Of a DNA stretch of 17,244 nt, positions 1-6,968 are shown in pieces; the stretch's first letter is position 1, and each line of letters opens with the position of its first letter. Source of the stretch: Caulobacter segnis (GTDB taxonomy: Bacteria > Pseudomonadota > Alphaproteobacteria > Caulobacterales > Caulobacteraceae). The translations under genes and the position numbers were made by a program. The DNA is taken from the NCBI RefSeq assembly GCF_003243465.1, contig NZ_QFQZ01000090.1:1-17244 (forward strand), written 5' to 3'. The notes beneath the pieces are model-generated. The model saw only the letters and a program-made list of their open reading frames with translations. It was not told the origin of the DNA and made no database searches.

Positions 1-1
1 C

Positions 2-1504
<1,503 letters not shown>

Positions 1505-1522
1505 CCGGTTTTCCCCAGGTGC

Positions 1523-1551
1523 TTGCATCTTCGGGGAGATTCGGGCATAAG
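1523..1551 (+). promoter_or_regulatory. Candidate rpmF promoter with a GANTC site in its spacer
   Basis: TTGCAT (1523-1528) is followed by a 17-nt spacer and CATAAG (1546-1551). Each hexamer matches four of six bases of the sigma-70 consensus at ideal spacing. A GATTC (GANTC, the CcrM methylation motif in Caulobacter) lies inside the spacer at 1538-1542. If used, transcription would start near 1558 and give a leader of about 70 nt ahead of rpmF. This is inference from motif match only; a weaker alternative is read-through from pyrG. Confidence 0.4.
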
Positions 1552-1562
1552 CCCCCGCTCAC

Positions 1563-1593
1563 GCGGCGGCCTGGGTCGAACCCTAGTCGCCGC
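1563..1593 (+). promoter_or_regulatory. Long hairpin in rpmF leader (possible pyrG terminator or L32 leader element)
   Basis: GCGGCG (1563-1568) pairs with CGCCGC (1588-1593). The stem continues through a G-U pair, a C-G pair, a 2x2 internal loop and GGGT/ACCC, closed by the triloop CGA (1577-1579). The 3' side is followed by TTCCGATTTT, which is T-rich but interrupted. It could terminate pyrG transcripts, or form the 5' end of the rpmF message if the promoter at 1523-1551 is used. The pairing is seen directly; the role is inferred. Confidence 0.45.
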
Positions 1594-1629
1594 TTCCGAT
1601 TTTCACGCTCAGCGAGCAGAGTCACTTCG

Positions 1630-1812
1630 ATGGCCGTTCCTAAAAGAAAAACTTCGCCTTCTCGCCGGAACATGCGCCGGTCGCACCACGCCCTGGGCGC
1701 CAACTCGTTCATCGAGGACAAGGATACCGGCGAGCTGCGTCGTCCGCACCATGTCGATCTGAAGACCGGCATGTACAACGGCAAGCAGATCCTGACGCCG
1801 AAGGAAGACTAA
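1630..1812 (+). CDS. rpmF: 50S ribosomal protein L32
   Basis: L32 is a small basic protein of the large ribosomal subunit. The 60-residue product begins MAVPKRKTSPSRRNMRRSHH, the classic L32 N-terminus (MAVPKRK-SPS-R--RR). It ends with the alphaproteobacterial tail GELRRPHHVDLKTGMYNG. No CxxC pairs are present, so this is the zinc-free form. The ATG at 1630 gives exactly the family length and start. No strong Shine-Dalgarno is visible just upstream (AGCAGAG at 1615-1621 is the best), which is common for highly expressed r-protein genes in GC-rich bacteria. A GAGTC (GANTC) site sits at 1619-1623, just before the start. The gene is monocistronic: it has its own candidate promoter and is followed at once by a strong terminator. 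Confidence 0.97.
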   Translation: MAVPKRKTSPSRRNMRRSHHALGANSFIEDKDTGELRRPHHVDLKTGMYNGKQILTPKED

Positions 1813-1839
1813 GGTCTTCTTTCCGTCCCTGACGGCTTG

Positions 1840-1873
1840 AAAGCGCCGCCCGGCTTGGCTGGGCGGCGTTTTT
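1840..1873 (+). terminator. Rho-independent terminator after rpmF
   Basis: CGCCGCCC (1844-1851) pairs perfectly with GGGCGGCG (1861-1868) around the loop GGCTTGGCT. The stem is extended by AAAG on the left against TTTT on the right, and there is a five-T run at 1869-1873. It starts about 30 nt after the rpmF stop. This is a textbook intrinsic terminator. Confidence 0.9.
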
Positions 1874-1910
1874 CGTCGTATTCGCGCGCTGTGTCGAAAA
1901 ATCGGTGTTA

Positions 1911-1926
1911 TCCTTCGCGAAGGAGG
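1911..1926 (+). promoter_or_regulatory. Hairpin overlapping the Shine-Dalgarno of the aspartic protease gene
   Basis: A 14-bp perfect palindrome (half-site TCCTTCG, 1911-1917, and its complement 1918-1924) overlaps the ribosome binding site AAGGAGG (1920-1926), which lies 8 nt before the ATG at 1935. In RNA, UCCUU would pair with AAGGA across a CGCG tetraloop and hide most of the Shine-Dalgarno. The palindrome and overlap are seen directly; translational control is inferred. Confidence 0.5.
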
Positions 1927-1934
1927 AAACACCC

Positions 1935-2927
1935 ATGCTCACACGCCGAATCCTAACGGCGGGTCTGGGTCTGTCCATGGCTGCGCCGGCGGCGCTGGCG
2001 GGATCCGTCGCGCCGATGTCCCTCAGCACGCCTCAGACCGCGGGACCGCCCGCCACAAGCCTTGAAGAGCCGCTCCTGTTCGTGGACGCCTCGGTCGACG
2101 AGGACGAGCGGATGACGATCGAGGTCACGATCAACGGGCGGGGGCCCTTCCGATTCGTGGTCGACACGGGGGCGGGGCGTTCGGTGCTGACGCCCGGCCT
2201 CGTCGAGCAGCTGGCCTTGCCGTCTGGCCCTGAGATGATCATCCATGGAATCGCGGGCTCCATAGTCAGTCCGACGGCGCAGGTCGCCCTGCTGCGGGCG
2301 GGCGAGGCGCGCCTGGCCGACGGCGTCCTGCCCGTGCTGCCGCGAGAGCGGGTCGGGGCGGACGGCTTGCTGGGCGTCGACATCCTGGACGGCCGCAACG
2401 TCCTGATGGACTTCAAGAAGAACCAGCTTCAGATCCGTCGAAGCCGGAACTTTTCCGAGATCAACCGCCGCGGCGGCGAGGCGACGATCGACGCAGGCCA
2501 CCGCTTCGGACGCCTCACCCTGGCGGGAACCCGGATCGGCGGGACACGGGCGACGGCGTTCATCGACTCCGGCGGCGGCGTCAGCATCGGCAACATGGCC
2601 CTGGCCCGCGCCATCGCCGCGCGACGGCGCCGAAGCTCCGATTTCGTCCGGCCCGCGCACCTGCTCACCGCCGATGGCGAGGTGCGGCTGGCGGAATTCC
2701 GCGTGGTGCCCTCGATCGAGATGGGCGCGCTCAACCTGACCAACGTGCCGATGGCCTTCGCCGACGTGCATATCTTCGACGTCTGGTCGCTGAAGGCTCA
2801 GCCCGCCGCCCTGCTGGGGGTGGACATCCTGCGCCTGTTCGCCCGCGTCGAGCTCGACTATGGCGACGACAAGGTCCTGTTCCGCCTGGGGGAGGGCGGG
2901 GCCTCGCCCAGGGTTCTGACGGCCTGA
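1935..2927 (+). CDS. Exported protein with two retropepsin-like aspartic protease domains
   Basis: The 330-residue product begins with a signal peptide: MLTRRILTAG, then a hydrophobic Ala/Leu run ending ALA (20-22). Its twin arginines fit a Tat-like signal only loosely. Two related domains follow. The first has the aspartic protease motif VVDTGAG (Asp77) and closes with LLGVDIL (145-151). The second has FIDSGGG (Asp211) and closes with the same LLGVDIL (293-299). Retropepsin-type enzymes need two Asp-containing halves; here both lie on one chain, as in pepsin. It therefore probably acts alone as a periplasmic or cell-surface protease, though substrates are unknown. ATG 1935 is chosen because AGGAGG lies 8 nt upstream and the signal peptide starts there; an in-frame GTG at 1905 would add ten unneeded residues. 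The stop codon directly abuts that of the convergent gene. Confidence 0.85.
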   Translation: MLTRRILTAGLGLSMAAPAALAGSVAPMSLSTPQTAGPPATSLEEPLLFVDASVDEDERMTIEVTINGRGPFRFVVDTGAGRSVLTPGLVEQLALPSGPEMIIHGIAGSIVSPTAQVALLRAGEARLADGVLPVLPRERVGADGLLGVDILDGRNVLMDFKKNQLQIRRSRNFSEINRRGGEATIDAGHRFGRLTLAGTRIGGTRATAFIDSGGGVSIGNMALARAIAARRRRSSDFVRPAHLLTADGEVRLAEFRVVPSIEMGALNLTNVPMAFADVHIFDVWSLKAQPAALLGVDILRLFARVELDYGDDKVLFRLGEGGASPRVLTA

Positions 2928-3698
2928 CTACTGCGAGCGCCCGCGGGTCATCACCTGGCGGCGGCGAGCCTCCACCGTCTCGGGCGTCACCTCGCGATTG
3001 TGGGCGCTGGATCGCTCGTGCTCGAACGCCATGGCGTCCCCAAAGGCGCGCTCATAGCCGTCGTCGATCAGCTGCTTGTAGAAGGCGAGCGTCTCTGTCG
3101 GGATCGAAGCCATGTCTTCCGCCAGCTTCAAGGCGGTCGGCAGCAGGTCCGCCGGCGTCGTCACGCGATTGACCAGGCCCCAGTCGGCGGCGGTCCGCGC
3201 ATCGAGGAAGTTTCCGCTCAGCGACAGCTCCTTGGCGCGATAGGGGCCGATCAGCCGCGACAGCTTCTGCGACAACCCCCAGCCCGGCATGATGCCGACC
3301 CGCGCATGGGTGTCGGCGAACCGCGCGGTCTCCGAAGCGATCAGGACGTCACAGGCCAGCGCCAGTTCGAAGCCGCCGGTGATCGCCACGCCGTTGATCG
3401 CGCCGATCACCGGCTTGCCGCATCGCTCGACCGCGCGCACCGGGTTGGAGCGGGCGTCCTGATCGTTCGCCGCCCCCATCGCCGAGGCGTCCCCACCCAG
3501 CTCCTTGAGGTCGAGCCCGGCGGTGAAGGCGCGCTCGCCAGCGCCGGTCAGGATCACCACGCTGACTTCCGGATCTTCGTCCAGGGACACCATAGCGTCG
3601 AAGAGGGCCAGTCTCAGCGCCTTGGACAGGGCGTTCATGGCCTCTGGCCGGTTCAAGGTGACGATGGCGATACGGCCGCGCCGTTCGACGTCCAGCAT
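2928..3698 (-). CDS. Enoyl-CoA hydratase/isomerase (crotonase) family protein
   Basis: This is a 256-residue crotonase-fold protein acting on acyl-CoA thioesters in the cytoplasm. The first oxyanion-hole segment is AFTAGLDLKEL (58-68). The second is GVAITGGFELALACD (103-117), where Glu111 matches catalytic Glu144 of rat mitochondrial hydratase. The position of the second catalytic Glu (Glu164 in rat) is His131, in ADTHARVGIMPGWG. Plain hydration of 2-enoyl-CoA is therefore uncertain, and the enzyme could be an isomerase, a thioesterase-like enzyme or a specialised hydratase. ATG at 3698 is preferred over longer in-frame starts because AAGGAGG lies just upstream and MLDVERRGRIAIVTLNRP is the normal family N-terminus. 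The gene is divergent from eno and convergent, with abutting stops, with the aspartic protease gene. Family assignment is firm; the substrate is unknown. Confidence 0.88.
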   Translation of the reverse strand: MLDVERRGRIAIVTLNRPEAMNALSKALRLALFDAMVSLDEDPEVSVVILTGAGERAFTAGLDLKELGGDASAMGAANDQDARSNPVRAVERCGKPVIGAINGVAITGGFELALACDVLIASETARFADTHARVGIMPGWGLSQKLSRLIGPYRAKELSLSGNFLDARTAADWGLVNRVTTPADLLPTALKLAEDMASIPTETLAFYKQLIDDGYERAFGDAMAFEHERSSAHNREVTPETVEARRRQVMTRGRSQ

Positions 3699-3752
3699 GT
3701 GATCCTCCTTAAGGCGCCTGATGTTCGGATGATCTCCCGAAGGGAAGTCAAG

Positions 3753-3781
3753 TTGCGCGAAAGTCGCTTGGCGGCTAAAGC
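3753..3781 (+). promoter_or_regulatory. eno promoter, Caulobacter housekeeping type
   Basis: TTGCGCG (3753-3759), a 14-nt spacer, and GCTAAAGC (3774-3781) fit the Caulobacter sigma-73 consensus (TTGACGS, 10-14 nt, GCTANAWC) with only two mismatches outside the variable positions. The -10 box overlaps a small dyad, GCGGC (3771-3775) against GCCGC (3784-3788). The predicted start near 3788 leaves a leader of about 25 nt to the eno ATG. Confidence 0.6.
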
Positions 3782-3813
3782 CTGCCGCGCCTTTTGGCCT
3801 TGAGGAGCAGTCC

Positions 3814-5094
3814 ATGACCGAGATCGTCGACATCATCGCCCGCGAAATTCTCGACAGCCGGGGCAACCCGACCGTCGAAGTCGACGTCGTCCTGGAAGAC
3901 GGCGCGTTTGGTCGCGCCGCGGTGCCGTCGGGCGCCTCGACGGGCGCTCACGAAGCCAATGAAAAGCGTGACGGCGACAAGGCGCGCTATCTGGGCAAGG
4001 GCGTCCAACAGGCGGTGGAAGCCGTCAACGGCGAGATCTTCGACGCGCTGTCGGGCGTGGACGCGGAAGATCAGCGTCGCGTCGACAACCTGCTGATCGA
4101 ACTGGACGGTACGCCGAACAAGGCTCGCCTGGGCGCCAACGCCATCCTGGGCGTGTCGCTGGCCGCCGCCAAGGCCGCCGCGGAGTCGGCCGGCCTGCCG
4201 CTCTACAAGTACGTCGGCGGCGTGAACGCCCGCGTGCTGCCGACCCCAATGATGAACATCATCAATGGCGGCGCCCACGCCGACAACCCGATCGACATCC
4301 AGGAGTTCATGATCCTGCCGACGGGCGCCAAGGACTTCCGCGAAGGTCTGCGCATGGGCGCCGAGATCTTCCACGCCCTGAAGAAGGCTCTGAAGGACGC
4401 CGGCCATAACACCAACGTCGGCGACGAGGGCGGTTTCGCGCCCAACCTCGCTTCGGCCGAGGCCGCGCTCGACTTCATCGTCAAGGCTGGCGAAAAGGCG
4501 GGCTACAAGGCCGGCGACGACTTCGTGCTGGGCCTGGACGTCGCCTCGACCGAGTTCTTCAAGAACGGCAAGTATGAGCTGGAAGGTGAGGGCAAGTCGC
4601 TCGATCCGGCCGCCATGGTCGACTACCTTGCGGGCCTCGTTTCGAAATTTCCGATCCTCACCATCGAGGACGGCATGGCCGAGGACGATTTCGACGGCTG
4701 GAAGCTGCTGACCGACACCTTGGGCAAGAAGGTTCAATTGGTGGGCGACGACCTGTTCGTGACGAACCCCAAGCGCCTGCAGCTTGGCCTGGACAAAGGG
4801 CTGGCCAACTCGATCCTGGTGAAGGTCAACCAGATCGGCACGCTGTCGGAGACGATCGACGCCGTCGAACTGGCCCACCGTCATGGCTACACCAGCGTCA
4901 TGAGCCACCGCTCGGGCGAGACCGAGGACAGCACGATCGCCGATCTGGCCGTGGCCCTCAACTGCGGTCAGATCAAGACGGGCTCGCTCGCGCGCTCGGA
5001 TCGCACGGCCAAGTACAACCAGCTCCTGCGCATCGAGGAAATGCTGGACGACCAAGGCGTCTACGCCGGCCGGGCGGCGCTCAAGGGCCGTTAA
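3814..5094 (+). CDS. eno: Enolase (phosphopyruvate hydratase)
   Basis: Enolase interconverts 2-phosphoglycerate and phosphoenolpyruvate in glycolysis; in many bacteria it is also a degradosome component. The 426-residue product is full length. The N-terminal domain has SRGNPTVEVDV and SGASTGAHEANEKRDGD. The barrel carries INGGAHADNP with His155, QEFM with Glu164, and GDEGGFAP with the acid Glu205. The metal ligands are Asp242, Glu285 and Asp312, the catalytic base is Lys337 in LVKVNQIGTL, and the substrate loop SHRSGETED (364-372) and Lys388 in IKTGS are present. All catalytic residues are intact. ATG 3814 is preceded by GAGGAG at 3802-3807. The gene is transcribed from the divergent spacer and ends in a terminator, so it is probably monocistronic. 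The next gene on the same strand is ftsB. Confidence 0.99.
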   Translation: MTEIVDIIAREILDSRGNPTVEVDVVLEDGAFGRAAVPSGASTGAHEANEKRDGDKARYLGKGVQQAVEAVNGEIFDALSGVDAEDQRRVDNLLIELDGTPNKARLGANAILGVSLAAAKAAAESAGLPLYKYVGGVNARVLPTPMMNIINGGAHADNPIDIQEFMILPTGAKDFREGLRMGAEIFHALKKALKDAGHNTNVGDEGGFAPNLASAEAALDFIVKAGEKAGYKAGDDFVLGLDVASTEFFKNGKYELEGEGKSLDPAAMVDYLAGLVSKFPILTIEDGMAEDDFDGWKLLTDTLGKKVQLVGDDLFVTNPKRLQLGLDKGLANSILVKVNQIGTLSETIDAVELAHRHGYTSVMSHRSGETEDSTIADLAVALNCGQIKTGSLARSDRTAKYNQLLRIEEMLDDQGVYAGRAALKGR

Positions 5095-5124
5095 GCCTCG
5101 CGAGCGACCAGATAGACCAATGGG

Positions 5125-5157
5125 AAGGGCGCGGCTTCGAAGGAGGCCGCGCCCTTT
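5125..5157 (+). terminator. Intrinsic terminator-like hairpin after eno
   Basis: AAGGGCGCGGC (5125-5135) pairs perfectly with GCCGCGCCCTT (5146-5156). The stem continues inward through a T-G wobble, T-A and C-G to a GAAG tetraloop, giving about 14 paired positions. The T tract is short (TTTGCTT). It begins 30 nt after the eno stop. Confidence 0.8.
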
Positions 5158-5467
5158 GCTTATGGATCTGCCGGAGTCGATTCTGCTGGAAGATCAGCCG
5201 TTCGGTGCGAGTGTGCAGCGCCGCGCCGACCGGTTAACCCACAAATTTTCTAAAAGGGTGGGATTGGTTTCACAAGACACCAACTCACCTTTGTTCGCGG
5301 AAGCGAAATAACTTCGGCGATGCGGCATCTAGATGCTGCTGAAACCATCTCACCTGAAAGCAGTTCCCCCAGCGTTGGCAGGCGAGCGACCGGCGTTCAC
5401 AATGCTTGGATTTAGAAGGCGTTAAGGTGGTTCGACGATCCTGCGACTCCCTCTTTGGGACACTGAC
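5158..5467 (+). other. Gene-free eno-ftsB spacer with several dyads and GANTC sites
   Basis: No convincing gene is seen in these 310 nt. A short open frame crossing the eno terminator has Arg-rich, non-protein-like content. The spacer holds: adjacent GANTC sites GAGTC/GATTC at 5174-5183; an imperfect dyad of AAAGG and TTGGT (5253-5268) with ACCAA and CCTTT (5279-5292); the hairpin TTCGC-GGAA-GCGAA (5294-5307); a 12-bp perfect palindrome GCATCTAGATGC (5325-5336); and a GACTC at 5445-5449, just ahead of ftsB. The ftsB promoter must lie here, but I find no clear -35/-10 pair. An untranslated leader or a small RNA is possible but not shown. Confidence 0.6.
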
Positions 5468-5770
5468 ATGTTCGCCCGACTGCAACCCTTCCTGCCGACT
5501 GCGGCGATCTTCTTCCTGATTTTCTACTTCGCCTTTCACGCTCTGACGGGTGATCGCGGGCTGCTGTCCATTTCGCAGCGCAATGCTGACCTCGCAGCAA
5601 AAACAAAGGAACTCAGGAAGATACGTGCGGAGAGGATGGACCTGGAGGCCCGCGCTCGTCTATTACGCAGCGGCAGTCTGTCGGCCGACCTGCTGGAAGA
5701 GCGCGCGCGCTCGCTCCTAGGATACGCCGACCCGAGGGACTATGTGATCCGGGTCAAGCGTCCGAGCTGA
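5468..5770 (+). CDS. ftsB: Cell division protein FtsB (septum formation initiator, DivIC family)
   Basis: FtsB is a small bitopic inner-membrane protein of the FtsQBL divisome subcomplex that helps activate septal wall synthesis. The 100-residue product has a short N-terminus, one transmembrane helix (about 9-26) and a charged periplasmic coiled coil (about 36-66) with heptad-like Leu/Ile and many Lys/Arg/Glu. It ends in the family-typical segment DLLEERARSLLGYADPRDYV (74-93). Length and topology match FtsB/DivIC. In alphaproteobacteria this gene usually lies between eno and pdhA, as here. The ATG at 5468 places the hydrophobic helix correctly. A GACTC (GANTC) site 19 nt upstream of the start hints at cell-cycle control by CcrM/GcrA, which is inference. 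Sequence identity in this family is low, so the assignment rests on topology, end motif and context. Confidence 0.92.
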   Translation: MFARLQPFLPTAAIFFLIFYFAFHALTGDRGLLSISQRNADLAAKTKELRKIRAERMDLEARARLLRSGSLSADLLEERARSLLGYADPRDYVIRVKRPS

Positions 5771-5810
5771 CCGAATCCGTAGGCGCTTGGAATCGATTGC
5801 TGGCCGACGC

Positions 5811-5826
5811 GGCGCCCCTAGGCGCC
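5811..5826 (+). repeat. GGCGCC-CCTA-GGCGCC dyad in the ftsB-pdhA spacer
   Basis: Two GGCGCC copies (5811-5816, 5821-5826) flank CCTA. Because GGCGCC is itself palindromic, they are both direct and inverted repeats and can fold into a 6-bp hairpin. No T run follows, so this is not a standard terminator. The surrounding 166-nt spacer (5771-5936) also has GAATC sites at 5773-5777 and 5790-5794. It must carry any pdhA promoter, but no convincing -35/-10 pair was found. Confidence 0.4.
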
Positions 5827-5936
5827 GGGCGGCTGGATGGTGCACTAGGGCGTTTCCTTCGCGGAACCGACGACTTTTTCGGCGGGAAATGCTCTCAGGA
5901 CGAAGGCCGCGATGAAGATTGGCCAGGGAGATTTGA

Positions 5937-6968
5937 ATGGCGCGTACGCGCAAGGCTGAGGCCTCAGAGGGGAAGGCGGCTGACACCGGTGTCAACGCCT
6001 TCGTCGGAAAAGACGAACTCCTGAAATTCTATCAGGACATGCTTTTGATCCGCCGCTTTGAGGAGCGGGCCGGTCAGCTGTACGGCATGGGCCTGATCGG
6101 CGGCTTCTGCCACCTGTACATCGGTCAGGAAGCCATCGCGGTCGGCATGCAGTCGATCTCGCAAAAGGGCGACCAGATCATCACGGGCTACCGTGACCAC
6201 GGCCACATGCTGGCCGCGGGCATGGATCCGCGCGAGGTCATGGCCGAGCTGACCGGCCGGGCCGGCGGCTCGTCCAAGGGCAAGGGCGGCTCGATGCACA
6301 TGTTCGACGTCGAGACCGGCTTCTATGGCGGTCACGGCATCGTCGGCGCTCAGGTTTCGCTCGGGACCGGCCTGGCGCTGGCCAACCACTACAAGGGCAA
6401 CGGCAACGTCTCGTACGCCTATATGGGCGACGGCGCGGCCAACCAGGGCCAGGTCTACGAGAGCTTCAACATGGCCCAGCTGTGGAAGCTGCCGGTCGTG
6501 TACGTGATCGAGAACAACCAGTACGCCATGGGCACCGCCGTCGAGCGCGCGGCGTCCGAAACCGCTTTCCACAAGCGCGGCGTCTCGTTCCGCATCCCGG
6601 GCGAGGAAGTCGACGGCATGGACGTCATCGCCGTCCGCGAAGCAGGCGCCCGCGCCACCGAGCACGCCCGCAGCGGCCAAGGTCCCTACATCCTCGAGAT
6701 GAAGACCTACCGTTACCGCGGTCACTCGATGTCCGACCCGGCCAAGTACCGCACCAAGGAAGAGGTCGACGAGGTCAAGACGACTCGCGATCCGATCGAC
6801 CACATCAAGGAGCGCCTGGCCAAGGCCGGCGTCACCGAAGACGACCTGAAGAGCGTCGACGCGGAAGTGAAGCGCATCGTCGCCGAAGCCGCCGAGTTCG
6901 CCCGCACGAGCCCCGAGCCGGATCCCTCGGAACTGTACACTGACGTATACCTGGAGGCCGCCGAGTGA
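5937..6968 (+). CDS. pdhA: Pyruvate dehydrogenase E1 component, alpha subunit
   Basis: E1 alpha, with E1 beta, uses thiamine diphosphate to decarboxylate pyruvate and reductively acetylate lipoyl groups. The product has 343 residues, the size of the mitochondrial-type alpha subunit. Key segments are MLLIRRFEERAGQLYG (35-50), FCHLYIGQEA, GYRDHGHMLAAG, and the thiamine diphosphate/Mg motif starting GDGAANQG (164-171) and closing with IENN (191-194). The phosphorylation-loop equivalent is RGHSMSDPAKYR (261-272), whose Ser264 aligns with the regulatory serine of mitochondrial E1 alpha; whether it is modified here is unknown. The first 20 residues are Lys/Ala-rich and probably flexible. ATG 5937 has GGGAG 6 nt upstream. 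The stop overlaps the pdhB start by 4 nt (GTGA), so the two subunits are translationally coupled. Confidence 0.98.
   Translation: MARTRKAEASEGKAADTGVNAFVGKDELLKFYQDMLLIRRFEERAGQLYGMGLIGGFCHLYIGQEAIAVGMQSISQKGDQIITGYRDHGHMLAAGMDPREVMAELTGRAGGSSKGKGGSMHMFDVETGFYGGHGIVGAQVSLGTGLALANHYKGNGNVSYAYMGDGAANQGQVYESFNMAQLWKLPVVYVIENNQYAMGTAVERAASETAFHKRGVSFRIPGEEVDGMDVIAVREAGARATEHARSGQGPYILEMKTYRYRGHSMSDPAKYRTKEEVDEVKTTRDPIDHIKERLAKAGVTEDDLKSVDAEVKRIVAEAAEFARTSPEPDPSELYTDVYLEAAE

Noticed and set aside
3775..5055. 426-codon minus-strand frame opposite eno
   Set aside because: Mirrors the enolase gene; the residue mix (Val/Gln/His/Arg-rich) is that of a reverse-strand shadow.
5234..5250. Possible CtrA box (TTAA-N7-TTAA) ahead of ftsB
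   Set aside because: TTAACCCACAAATTTT keeps only the first TTAA half; the second half does not match.
5120..5311. 63-codon frame after eno
   Set aside because: It reads through the eno terminator stem, has an Arg-rich start derived from that stem, and has no ribosome binding site or family resemblance.
5797..6024. 75-codon plus-strand frame before pdhA
   Set aside because: It overlaps the pdhA start in another frame, has no ribosome binding site, and contains spacer dyads.
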